The notes under the pieces were generated by a model. The model ran no database searches. It was not told where the DNA came from and worked only from the letters and a program-made list of their open reading frames with translations. A program made the translations under genes and the position numbers. From a virus, in IMG/VR virus record IMGVR_UViG_3300050019_000099, positions 1 to 31,587 of that record: a DNA stretch of 31,587 nucleotides. The stretch is one strand, 5' to 3'. Numbering within the stretch: the stretch's first letter is position 1; the number at the start of each line of letters is the position of its first letter. Below are positions 14,291-20,863 of the stretch, piece after piece.

Positions 14291-14586
14291 GCTGGCACAG
14301 TCCCCGCGACGCCTTGCGCCACAGCCTCTATCGTCCCGAAGAAGGCATCCGTCTGAGCGAGCGCCGGGTCGTCGGGCTTGATCGGGTCGTCGCTGTACGC
14401 CCACACGCTCGTGGCCTTGACCCGCTCGGCTCTCGCCTCCTCCACCAGCGTGCGCAGCAGCCTCGCGTGGGCTGATCGCACCGACGCAGGCTGGCGGTAC
14501 GCCTCGATCACTCTCCCGAGAGCCGCCGCGTAGCGCATGCGGTGCACCTCGCGCGGCTCAAAGTGCGCGGCGTCGGCGGTCGGCAT
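14287..14586 (-). CDS. Hypothetical helical protein (99 aa)
   Basis: ATG at 14586 with GAGGTGAG upstream; it overlaps the preceding gene by 29 nt. Mostly helical: 'HRMRYAAALGRVIEAYRQPASVRSAHARLLRTLVEEARAERVKA', then an acidic loop 'YSDDPIKPDDPALAQTDAFFG'. No recognised domain. Confidence 0.6.
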   Translation of the reverse strand: MPTADAAHFEPREVHRMRYAAALGRVIEAYRQPASVRSAHARLLRTLVEEARAERVKATSVWAYSDDPIKPDDPALAQTDAFFGTIEAVAQGVAGTVPA

Positions 14587-14905
14587 AGTCGGGCTCACCT
14601 CGCACGAGGTAGACCTGTCCGGCGCGTATCTGAGGGTATACGCCGGACACCCCGAGGGAGCGAATCGCCCCACGTATCGCCGTGTGGACTCGATCGGGGA
14701 ACTTCACACCACACATGTTGACCTGCCATGCCTTGTCCCCAGACGCGATGAACGCCTCGACCTGCCGCTGCCTGATCCCCTTCGATGAGCGGACTTCTCC
14801 GGGCAGCTCTTCTCCCTCCTTGAATCTACGAACCGGCAACTCTTCTGCATCTTTGAACCGATGAACACACAATCCTTCGACCGCGTCGGTGCTTTCCGCT
14901 GCCAC
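14558..14905 (-). CDS. Hypothetical protein (115 aa) with internal 11-residue duplication
   Basis: I chose the GTG at 14905, which has AGGGGG upstream and lies downstream of a credible promoter. Near the N-terminus the segment VHRFKDAEELP is followed at once by VRRFKEGEELP, a tandem duplication also visible at DNA level. The rest ('QRQVEAFIASGDKAWQVNMCGVKFPDRVHTAIRGAIRSLGVSGVYPQIRAGQVYLVRG') looks like a small alpha/beta domain. It is the first gene after the GATAAC-repeat region, so it may be regulated by those sites. Function unknown. Confidence 0.65.
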   Translation of the reverse strand: MAAESTDAVEGLCVHRFKDAEELPVRRFKEGEELPGEVRSSKGIRQRQVEAFIASGDKAWQVNMCGVKFPDRVHTAIRGAIRSLGVSGVYPQIRAGQVYLVRGEPDYADRRRRAL

Positions 14906-14952
14906 TCTCAACCCCCTAATATCCGCCGGGCTATATGTATAACGCCTTTTAT

Positions 14953-14981
14953 ATGTTATCCGCGCAATCCCAATAATGCAA
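14953..14981 (-). promoter_or_regulatory. Sigma-70-like promoter downstream of the GATAAC region
   Basis: On the minus strand a -35 TTGCAT (14981-14976) and a -10 TAACAT (14958-14953) are separated by exactly 17 bp, in an AT-rich stretch of an otherwise GC-rich genome. The start site would fall near 14946, giving a ~40-nt leader to the GTG at 14905. The -10 overlaps an inverted copy of the GATAAC motif (14955-14960), so the factor that binds GATAAC could block it. Confidence 0.6.
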
Positions 14982-15058
14982 GGTCGGCGGGGGTGTGTTG
15001 ACAGTTGTTGCTGATAACGCGGGAATTCCCGAAAGGTCGCGTGCCCGCGCGTCCGTAT

Positions 15059-15072
15059 GCGCGCATGCGCGC
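15059..15072. repeat. Perfect 14-bp palindrome in a Z-DNA-prone tract
   Basis: GCGCGCATGCGCGC is its own reverse complement. It sits in a strictly alternating pyrimidine-purine run from 15056 to 15072, followed after one break by a second run at 15074-15087. Such runs favour cruciform or Z-DNA under negative supercoiling. Confidence 0.7.
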
Positions 15073-15154
15073 CCGCGCACACGTGTAGACGGTCTGCAGA
15101 TTTGGCGTTACAGGCGTTATCATAGAGAGTATCTGCAGGTACTGGACTTGTTTG

Positions 15155-15200
15155 GGATAACACTACTGATAACGTATGGGATAACAACCAGGATAACGTC
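15155..15200 (+). repeat. Four GATAAC iterons with exact 12-bp spacing
   Basis: GATAAC begins at 15156, 15168, 15180 and 15192, a constant 12-bp step. Three of the four are preceded by G (GGATAAC) and the bases between them vary. Constant phasing with a conserved hexamer is the pattern of iterons or a cooperative operator. The array ends within 10 bp of the HNH gene's stop codon. Confidence 0.75.
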
Positions 15201-15206
15201 ACGTTT

Positions 15207-15653
15207 TCAGAACGGCGCATAGTCACCAGCATCCTCGTCGTCATCGTCACACTCGTCGTCCTCGGGACCGAGACCGTTGTCGCGCAGCCACTTGGCCCAC
15301 ATCGCCTTGTGCTGATTCTCGGTTCGAGTCAGCGCGCATAGGTTGGCGATGCCGCAGTTGAGCGGGTCGTCGTCGAGGTGGTCGATCTCGAGCTCCGTGG
15401 GCCCGAACGCGGCGACGTAGACGATACGGTTGACCCGCAGCGACCTCACGTGCCCGTCGATCCTGACGATGATCTTGCGATACTCCGCAGCGGCAGGGCG
15501 CTTGCCCGCCTGCTCCACGCGCTCTGTGGCGCGCCTGACGCGCCCTGTGCGCCCATCACGCGTCCACAGCGCCCCCATGCCCTGTGTGTCGACCACGAGC
15601 CGTCCCTCGGCGATGAGACGGACGATCAGATGGTCGTTGCGTGGGTGGCACAT
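15207..15653 (-). CDS. HNH homing-type endonuclease
   Basis: 148 residues from the ATG at 15653. Residues ~10-75 carry a beta-rich N-terminal part ('HLIVRLIAEGRLVVDTQGMGALWTRDGR', 'RKIIVRIDGHVRSLRVNRIVYVAAFG'). The HNH_3-like core follows: 'TELEIDHLDDDPLNCGIANLCALTRTENQHKAMW', with the D-H pair and a downstream N as metal and catalytic ligands. An acidic tail (PEDDECDDDDEDAGD) closes it. Free-standing HNH endonucleases next to replication genes are typical phage mobile elements. The SD is weak. Confidence 0.85.
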   Translation of the reverse strand: MCHPRNDHLIVRLIAEGRLVVDTQGMGALWTRDGRTGRVRRATERVEQAGKRPAAAEYRKIIVRIDGHVRSLRVNRIVYVAAFGPTELEIDHLDDDPLNCGIANLCALTRTENQHKAMWAKWLRDNGLGPEDDECDDDDEDAGDYAPF

Positions 15654-15660
15654 CAGCGCG

Positions 15661-18282
15661 TCAGAACGGGTCGCCGGGCGCTGGCGTCGACAGCGCCGCG
15701 TTGTCCAGCGTGGGCTCCTGATCGGCGCCGAGCTTGGTCTCGTCGATCCACACGACCCGCTTCTGGGAGTTGTAGACACGCTGGCTCGTCGTGCAGCCAC
15801 CTGTGGCGTCGAGCTTGACCGCGTCTCTGGCCATCAGCGCCCGCAGTGTCTTGCGGTAGGAGAACCCCGCACTCTCGAGCGCTTCTCGCAGCGCGGAGGG
15901 GAACACGAGCCACTCCGTGACTCGCTTCTCGCCGTAGAGGATGGTGGAAAACGCCTGCGTGGTGAACCGAGACTCGTTGGAGTGCAGCCAGTCCTCGATG
16001 TAGAGGCACGCCGCCTCGTCCACGTCTCCCGCCTGGCTGATTTCCACCCGGCCGAGTACTGCGAGTCCGAGCTCCTCTGCCTGTGTCATCGCCGTCTTGT
16101 AGTCACACCCGAAGAATCTCATGGACAGCACGACGTCGGCGGCGAGCACTGTGGCGATGCCGGACAGGTGCGAGGACGCGTGCTGCCGTCCATACGGTTC
16201 GATGTGGGCGAGGAGCACCTCGTGCAGCTTGACGATGGTGGACTCGCTCATCTTCGTTACCTCGTCCACGAACGCCGGTCCGAGGTGGCCGTGGGTCGCG
16301 GCGACTGTGAGGTGCATGCGTGCCGCGTCCTCCTCGCACTTGAACGGCGATCCGTAGACCTCGAGCACGCGCGTCGTGACGCCGGTCTTGGACGTGGAGC
16401 CAGACAGCGGCTCCTCTCCCGTGGCCAGCACGATGGTGCGCCAGTGCTGCTGTGCCTGCAGTCCGCCGTCACGTGCGCCCCTGACGCGTCCTGTGCCGCT
16501 CGAAAGGCTCATCACCACGCTGTCGAGGCTGCGCTGGTCTCCGCCCGCCGCCTGGCGCTCGTCAATACCAAGCGGAAGGTCGCGAAAGAGCGCCGCGCGG
16601 CGCTCGAGTCCCACGGCGGTGGCGTTGAACGTGGTCATGAGCACTTCCGGGTCGCCCCACGCGGACAGCGCCGCCTTGATCGCCGCTGTCTTGCCGCCCC
16701 GGCTGCTCCCCCAGTTGTAGACGAAGAAGATCCGGCCGCCGGTGGCGCGCAGCAGTGTCGACGCCACGCCGGCCGCGAGGATGAACCGCAGCGTCGAGCT
16801 CTTGGCCCGCGCGGCGCCGACCTCGGAAAACCACGCGTCCCGATCCCCTCGAGGCGTGAACGCCGCGACCACGTCCTCCACTCCCGGCGGCAGGTCGAGC
16901 AGCAGCCCGTGTGCGTTGGTCGGCATGAAGTGCTTGCCGCACCACCCCAGCTCGCGGGCGCTCTCCACCACAGGCACGCTGTCCATGTTCGCCTGCTCGA
17001 GCGCTCCGAGCCACTGCACTATCTTGCGCGCGTTCTCGCTCGTGATCTGTGCGCCCAGGGGGGCGAGCACCTCGACGATGTTGCGCGCGTTGAACGCGTC
17101 GGCGCGGTCGGCGATCACCTCGTGTGTCCTGCCTCCGCGCGAGAAGGCCAGCCGTACGCGCTCGTGGGACGTGGCGGCGTCCACTATCCTGCCCGTGAGC
17201 ACGATCGGTGTGGTGGTCACCAGCGTCGAGGTCTGCATCTCCTTGTTCCAGTGGTGCACGCCGCTGGTGTCGCACTTCCAGCCGCGAGGGCACGTGAGGC
17301 CGTGAGAGGCCAGCAGAGCCGCGCTGTCGCCCGCGGGGGCATCCTCCCCCGCCTCCACCGGCTCGGCTGCCGCCATCGCGGCTAGGATGGGCTCTGCGGC
17401 GTCGGAGCCGAGTGCCTTGTACAGCGCGCTCGGGTCCTTGACCTCTCCGGGCGTCGACCACCGCGACACGTCGGCCCGCCCGTTGAGCTCCGCGGCCACG
17501 CGGGAGATGAACGCCGCGGCGCCGCTGTCGCCCTCGTCGTGCACGAGGACCTCGGTGACCGAGGCGGGCAGCCACGAGGCGCGGAAGGTGGTGGCGCCCG
17601 GCACGCCGAGCGCAGGGATCCCGAGCGACCACAGTGCGTGGCAGTCGCTCTCACCCTCGACCAGCACGATGCGCGTCGCGCCGGCGTTGAGCGCCAGCCA
17701 CAGCCCGTAGAGCCCCATCGAGCCGGTCATGTGCTGCTCTCCGTCCGGGCCCTTGGCCGTGACCCAGGCGAACCGTCGTGTAGAAGCGGGGCGGTTGCGC
17801 TTGCGCACCGCGCCACTGTCGTCGCCCGGCGCGTAGGGCATCAGGACGACGTTGTGAGACGCGGTCACCCCCCACTCGGCGAGCTTCGCCGCGTCGAGCC
17901 CCTTCTCACGTGCGTAGGCAGCCACGTCGTAGGGTGGCTGCGCAGCCTTGCGCTTCGGTGCGGGGGGCGTCTTGTCCACGCCGGCGAGCTCGCAGATGAT
18001 CCGGTCGGCGTCGGCGGTGGAGATGTTGTCCTTGAGCGCGAGGAACTGTGTGGGGTTGCCTTGTCCGCACCCCGCCTCGCACTTCCACAGTCCCGAGTCG
18101 GTGGTGAACCAGAAGGCGGGGGTGTGGGTGTTGTCGTGCAGCGGGCACAGTCCCGTGTGCTTGGCGCCGCTTCTCTTGATCCGCTCCACTCCGTGCGTGC
18201 GATAGAACTCGACCCAGTCGACCTGGTCGTTGCCGTAGCTTGTGGGCACCCGCGTCGCCTCCGCTTCCCCTTCGTCGCGCAT
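15661..18282 (-). CDS. Primase-helicase: CHC2 zinc finger, TOPRIM, DUF927 ATPase
   Basis: An 873-residue replication protein. A CHC2-type zinc finger lies at residues ~40-75, with C46, H49, C68, C72. A TOPRIM domain follows at ~200-255, with VEGESD (208-213) and the acidic D249-E-G-D252. From ~325 onward it is a DUF927-type domain with a Walker A GSSRGGKT (525-532), a Walker-B-like LPLGIDE (569-575) and downstream sensor-like 'WRTIVLATGEEPL'. The C-terminal ~150 residues appear winged-helix-like. The protein should synthesise primers and unwind the phage origin. It is followed by the HNH gene and the GATAAC region. Confidence 0.93.
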   Translation of the reverse strand: MRDEGEAEATRVPTSYGNDQVDWVEFYRTHGVERIKRSGAKHTGLCPLHDNTHTPAFWFTTDSGLWKCEAGCGQGNPTQFLALKDNISTADADRIICELAGVDKTPPAPKRKAAQPPYDVAAYAREKGLDAAKLAEWGVTASHNVVLMPYAPGDDSGAVRKRNRPASTRRFAWVTAKGPDGEQHMTGSMGLYGLWLALNAGATRIVLVEGESDCHALWSLGIPALGVPGATTFRASWLPASVTEVLVHDEGDSGAAAFISRVAAELNGRADVSRWSTPGEVKDPSALYKALGSDAAEPILAAMAAAEPVEAGEDAPAGDSAALLASHGLTCPRGWKCDTSGVHHWNKEMQTSTLVTTTPIVLTGRIVDAATSHERVRLAFSRGGRTHEVIADRADAFNARNIVEVLAPLGAQITSENARKIVQWLGALEQANMDSVPVVESARELGWCGKHFMPTNAHGLLLDLPPGVEDVVAAFTPRGDRDAWFSEVGAARAKSSTLRFILAAGVASTLLRATGGRIFFVYNWGSSRGGKTAAIKAALSAWGDPEVLMTTFNATAVGLERRAALFRDLPLGIDERQAAGGDQRSLDSVVMSLSSGTGRVRGARDGGLQAQQHWRTIVLATGEEPLSGSTSKTGVTTRVLEVYGSPFKCEEDAARMHLTVAATHGHLGPAFVDEVTKMSESTIVKLHEVLLAHIEPYGRQHASSHLSGIATVLAADVVLSMRFFGCDYKTAMTQAEELGLAVLGRVEISQAGDVDEAACLYIEDWLHSNESRFTTQAFSTILYGEKRVTEWLVFPSALREALESAGFSYRKTLRALMARDAVKLDATGGCTTSQRVYNSQKRVVWIDETKLGADQEPTLDNAALSTPAPGDPF

Positions 18283-18374
18283 CTCGAGGCCCCCCGCCCC
18301 CCACAGCGGAGGGCCTCGTAGAAGTGCATCGTGTATCCGTCGACTATGCGCCCCGAGCGAGCAGCGTCGTCAAG

Positions 18375-18605
18375 CTATTTCGCGAGCGGAGTGCTCGGCG
18401 CCTTGGGAGTGGCGACCGGCTTGACCGGCTCGACGCCGGTGAAAGCGGAGAGGTTGGAGTCCTTGAGCACCACGCGGGTACGCAGGATGCCGAGCAGTGT
18501 GTCGGCGCACTCGTCGCACAGGTCCACCGGATCCTTGGTGGAGAAGATCAACATGTCCTCGCCGTCGGTGAGCCGGACCTCGAGTGACCAGGGCTTGGTG
18601 TCGCG
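18375..18605 (-). pseudogene. 5'-truncated orphan gene (CxxC protein)
   Basis: From about 18605 the frame encodes 'DTKPWSLEVRLTDGEDMLIFSTKDPVDLCDECADTLLG...' and ends KAPSTPLAK at a proper stop. It has a CDEC motif that may bind metal. No start codon with an SD exists at its 5' end. The frame simply enters from the DUF4406 remnant, out of register with it, so the N-terminus appears lost in the same deletion. An internal ATG at 18554 could restart a 59-residue product, with a poorly spaced SD. Confidence 0.55.
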
Positions 18606-18664
18606 TTGCGCGTGTTCACGCACGGGTCGGGGTGAGTGTAGGGGCCTGCGACGTAGACCCTCAT
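18548..18664 (-). pseudogene. Remnant of DUF4406 / nucleoside 2-deoxyribosyltransferase-like gene
   Basis: The ATG at 18664 overlaps the stop of the preceding methyltransferase remnant as ATGA. The first 21 codons (MRVYVAGPYTHPDPCVNTRNA) match the start of DUF4406-type proteins, which continue into a Rossmann-like domain of ~100 residues. Here the frame instead reads low-complexity Pro/Ser/Thr codons and stops at 18548. The downstream DNA belongs in another frame to the next gene. The joint at about 18602-18608 is best explained by a deletion. Confidence 0.65.
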
Positions 18665-18782
18665 AGCAGAACCTCCTGCGCGCACCGCTTGGCAGCCATC
18701 TCGAGCCAGCGCTCGTCGAGTTCGATGCCGATACATCCCCGTGGTACAGCGTCACCCAGTCGTCCTCGTAGTAGGGATTCAT
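18661..18782 (-). pseudogene. DNA methyltransferase remnant: both ends kept, core deleted
   Basis: The ATG at 18782 (ATGA overlap with the upstream gene) starts MNPYYEDDWVTLYHGD, the typical opening of phage/restriction adenine methyltransferases. After 16 codons the other reading frame encodes RGCIGIELDERWLEMAAKRCAQEVLL, ending at the TGA (18661) that overlaps the next start. That is the typical C-terminus of the same family. The SAM-binding and DPPY motifs are absent and the two ends are out of frame. The joint segment CCACGGGGA can encode both YHGD and PRG, suggesting a deletion between short direct repeats. Confidence 0.75.
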
Positions 18783-19012
18783 CGCTCGTCGCCAGCGCAG
18801 TTTTTGAGCGCGTCGCGGATGACGAGCTTCGCACCCGCCACCTGCCCCATGAACAGGTCGCGCCAGTCCTCCATCGTCTCCGGGCTGCCTTCCTCGTAGC
18901 ACTCGGCCACGAGCTGGTCGCAGGCGAGGTCAAGCGCCGCGCCGTTTTCGGCGGCGGCTTCCTTCCACATCTCGATTTCAGCCGCGAGAATCCGGATAGC
19001 AGGGTCGCGCAC
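18779..19012 (-). CDS. Hypothetical protein (77 aa)
   Basis: Starts at a GTG at 19012 and ends in an ATGA overlap with the methyltransferase remnant. It is acidic and helical: 'ILAAEIEMWKEAAAENGAALDLACDQLVAECYEEGSPETMEDWRDLFMGQVAGAKLVIRDALKN'. The SD is weak. No recognised family. Confidence 0.6.
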   Translation of the reverse strand: MRDPAIRILAAEIEMWKEAAAENGAALDLACDQLVAECYEEGSPETMEDWRDLFMGQVAGAKLVIRDALKNCAGDER

Positions 19013-19079
19013 ATCCGGCGACCAAGTGGCCCGCCTCCTTCAGCGCGGTTTCCACATCGCGTGCGTATTCAGGCTCCAC
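18978..19079 (-). CDS. Possible very small protein (33 aa)
   Basis: A GTG at 19079 has an excellent SD (AGGGAGG, 7 nt upstream). It encodes MEPEYARDVETALKEAGHLVAGCARPCYPDSRG, overlapping the next gene by 35 nt. The strong SD and the helical start support translation, but the product is too short to identify. Confidence 0.4.
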   Translation of the reverse strand: MEPEYARDVETALKEAGHLVAGCARPCYPDSRG

Positions 19080-19392
19080 CCTTGGTCCTCCCTTCACAGC
19101 AGCCGGAACCCTGCGGGGCTGGCATGTCTGGCCCCTTGTCGTCGTTCGGGTACTTCTCCAGTTTCGACGTCGAGCACGTGCGGTCGCAATCGCCCGTCTT
19201 GTCGCGGCGGTAGTCGCAGCAGTAGCAGCTGGGGAGCAGCTTGTGGAGTCCATCTCTCGCCGCGAGTGCCGCGTGATCGTGATAGAGCGCGGAGCAAAGC
19301 ACGTCGAGGTCGCGGGACCACATCGCGCCCCGGAGGGTCTTCCACATACCGACACGCTCGTGGGCGGTCAGGGGATTAAGCAATGCCCTCAC
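19069..19392 (-). CDS. Cys-rich small protein, probable zinc binder
   Basis: The start is uncertain: GTG at 19392 is used here, with ATGs at 19416 and 19347 as alternatives. It contains 'LTAHERVGMWKTLRGAMWSRDLDVLCSALYHDHAALAARDG' followed by a Cys cluster CYCCDYRRDKTGDCDRTC, and ends PQGSGCCEGRTKGGA. The Cys spacing suggests a zinc or other metal site. The function is unknown. Confidence 0.55.
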   Translation of the reverse strand: MRALLNPLTAHERVGMWKTLRGAMWSRDLDVLCSALYHDHAALAARDGLHKLLPSCYCCDYRRDKTGDCDRTCSTSKLEKYPNDDKGPDMPAPQGSGCCEGRTKGGA

Positions 19393-19684
19393 CCCGGTAC
19401 TGACGCTCGTGGACATACCGGACATATGCCTCAGCGAGGTCGCGCCCAGTTGCCCACACGTCTCGACCGCTGACGCCCCACTGGTGCATCGCGTCGGCAT
19501 CTCTGGGGTAGGTGAACTTGACGGTCAACCCCTCGTTGACGCAGCGTTCCATGAGCCGCACGACATCCGATCTTTTCGTGAGTTCTGTTAGCGCCTTGCG
19601 GTACTTGCCGGGAATCATCGAAGCGCCGCTCAACTCGGCGATCTCTACGGCCTCTTCGAGTATCCGAGCGTTGCCATCACTCAT
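19376..19684 (-). CDS. Hypothetical protein (102 aa)
   Basis: ATG at 19684 with GGAGG upstream. A helical N-terminal half ('NARILEEAVEIAELSGASMIPGKYRKALTELTKRSDVVRLMERCVNEG') is followed by a mixed C-terminal half with Tyr/Trp residues ('DAMHQWGVSGRDVWATGRDLAEAYVRYVHERQYRG'). No family recognised. Confidence 0.65.
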   Translation of the reverse strand: MSDGNARILEEAVEIAELSGASMIPGKYRKALTELTKRSDVVRLMERCVNEGLTVKFTYPRDADAMHQWGVSGRDVWATGRDLAEAYVRYVHERQYRGEGIA

Positions 19685-19707
19685 TGGGTCCGCCCTCCTT
19701 CACGGCG

Positions 19708-20139
19708 TCATTCGTCATAGTCTGCCTCCTCGAACTCCTTGCAGCGACACGGGTACGACGGTGAGTATTCGCCCGATCTACGCTGTCGCTCTACCTTCTG
19801 ACCAGGAAGCAGGCAGCAGTTGTCCACGCTTAGTTGACCGAGAAGAGTGTTCCACCGCTCATGGTAGATGCAGCCCTCGCAGGTATCAGTCATCTGCGAC
19901 CTCCGGATCGTGCGTGTGCTCCCCTCAGGAGGCATCACTAACGGAGGCGCGAGCTTCAGACATGCCAGCCTGCGCTCAAGGTCTTCCGCTGCCCGCTCTA
20001 GCCCCGTGGCATACTCTCGTTCTGCCTCGATGCTGTTCAGTAAATCGAGCATGTCATCCAGAGGGGTAGCGAGACGCGTGTTGGCAGATCGCCATGCTTG
20101 TAGCTCACCCAGCCGCTCGTCGCTCATGCGCTCGCTCAT
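19708..20139 (-). CDS. Coiled-coil plus Cys-rich module in one frame (possibly two genes)
   Basis: A 143-residue frame starting with an ATGA overlap. Residues 1-80 are a coiled-coil-like helix ('LDDMLDLLNSIEAEREYATGLERAAEDLERRLACLKLA'). Residues 83-143 start again with MTDTCEGCIYHERW and carry about seven Cys (CEGC, CC, CRC), a probable metal-binding module. A near-perfect SD (GGAGG, 6 nt before the internal ATG at 19893) indicates that the second half can be made alone. The frame may thus be a fusion of two genes after loss of a stop. Confidence 0.6.
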   Translation of the reverse strand: MSERMSDERLGELQAWRSANTRLATPLDDMLDLLNSIEAEREYATGLERAAEDLERRLACLKLAPPLVMPPEGSTRTIRRSQMTDTCEGCIYHERWNTLLGQLSVDNCCLLPGQKVERQRRSGEYSPSYPCRCKEFEEADYDE

Positions 20140-20402
20140 TCCTTCTCCTCCCCGACAATCGGGACCATGCTCGTGCGCTTGTGGTGCTCTGACGTCTGCG
20201 TGCTCAGAAAGGCCACAATCTCTGACAGGCAGGACGCATCGAACAGGCGAGCGCCAAGCGGATAGAACACGTAGCGCCGCCAGTGGGAGTACCAGCGAAT
20301 GCTACCTAGGCACTCGTCGCGGGCATCCGTACTCCACACGCCCCACTGGTTCGTCTTGCCCGACGGGCTTGTGCCAGCGTCCTTGAAGGCTAGATGGCTC
20401 AT
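20136..20402 (-). CDS. Hypothetical protein (88 aa)
   Basis: Start ATG at 20402 and end both lie in ATGA overlaps. Trp/Tyr-rich: 'KTNQWGVWSTDARDECLGSIRWYSHWRRYVFYPLGARLFDASCLSEIVAFLSTQTSEHHK'. This pattern (strands then a helix) resembles small phage proteins of unknown role that print a short beta-sheet and helix. No function can be assigned. Confidence 0.65.
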   Translation of the reverse strand: MSHLAFKDAGTSPSGKTNQWGVWSTDARDECLGSIRWYSHWRRYVFYPLGARLFDASCLSEIVAFLSTQTSEHHKRTSMVPIVGEEKE

Positions 20403-20734
20403 AGTTCCCTCTTCTCCCGGAGTATCCGCATGGACGACGACTCGTAATGAATGGGCCAGTCAATCGTTCTGAGCGGACACCACCTCGGCGGCGTCACTGG
20501 CGACGGCAGGCCGTGGTGCCCATCCCGGAGACGGTTGCGGCTCCTCTTTCGAGGACGCGTCACAAGGAACGCATTGTCGTATCCGAGCGCCCGCATATCA
20601 TCGTAGCTGAGACCCGGCTTGAATCCTCCATTGCAGCGCCACCAACCCCAGCCGGGGCGATTCGACTGGTCAAGCCACGTCACGCGCGGGCAGTCGTCAC
20701 ACGAGCCGATGAGGATTACGCGCATGGTGCTCAC
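20399..20734 (-). CDS. Zinc-ribbon-like hypothetical protein
   Basis: The GTG at 20734 overlaps the upstream stop (GTGA); ATG at 20725 is an alternative start. It contains CDDCPRVTWLDQS.. and a later WWRCNGG, reminiscent of a zinc ribbon. A basic middle (RPRKRSRNRLRDGHHG) and 'PPRWCPLRTIDWPIHY' follow. It may bind nucleic acid. Not recognised. Confidence 0.6.
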   Translation of the reverse strand: MSTMRVILIGSCDDCPRVTWLDQSNRPGWGWWRCNGGFKPGLSYDDMRALGYDNAFLVTRPRKRSRNRLRDGHHGLPSPVTPPRWCPLRTIDWPIHYESSSMRILREKREL

Positions 20735-20859
20735 GCTTCCGCGCTCCACTTCCGCAGGATGCCGCCGATGTAGTCGAGTTCCATCTCGTGGCCGGCGGCG
20801 AGCAGCTTGTCGGCTGCGATGATCGGTGTCCTGTCACGGTCGCAGAGCGTCGCCTTCAT
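20731..20859 (-). CDS. Small protein (42 aa)
   Basis: ATG at 20859 with AAGGGATAG upstream, overlapping the stop of the AbrB-like gene region; GTGA overlap at its end. MKATLCDRDRTPIIAADKLLAAGHEMELDYIGGILRKWSAEA is probably a short strand-helix protein. Function unknown. Confidence 0.5.
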   Translation of the reverse strand: MKATLCDRDRTPIIAADKLLAAGHEMELDYIGGILRKWSAEA

Positions 20860-20863
20860 GGGT

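Larger units (their letters stand above)
14906..15206. other. Gene-free region, candidate replication origin or control region
   Basis: These 301 bp contain no credible gene. They hold five GATAAC copies on the plus strand (15013, 15156, 15168, 15180, 15192) and two inverted copies (14955-14960 and 15116-15121). There is also an AT-rich tract (14931-14960), a palindrome GGGAATTCCC (15021-15030), a perfect 14-bp palindrome with flanking alternating purine-pyrimidine tracts (15056-15087), and a long-range inverted pair TGCAGAT/ATCTGCA. It sits directly after the primase-helicase and HNH genes. The combination suits an origin, but an operator region is equally possible. Confidence 0.55.

Noticed and set aside
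14998-15003. Plus-strand TTGACA as a divergent promoter
   Set aside because: No -10 at proper spacing and no plus-strand gene downstream.
15430-17385. 651-codon open frame on the plus strand
   Set aside because: It lies opposite the primase-helicase, whose zinc, TOPRIM and Walker motifs are unmistakable. The plus-strand product is Arg/His/Val-rich low-quality sequence typical of the antisense frame of GC-rich coding DNA.
18286-18374. Small gene between the truncated orphan and the primase
   Set aside because: The frame MHFYEALRCGGRG.. has no SD and runs on as a shadow inside the primase gene.
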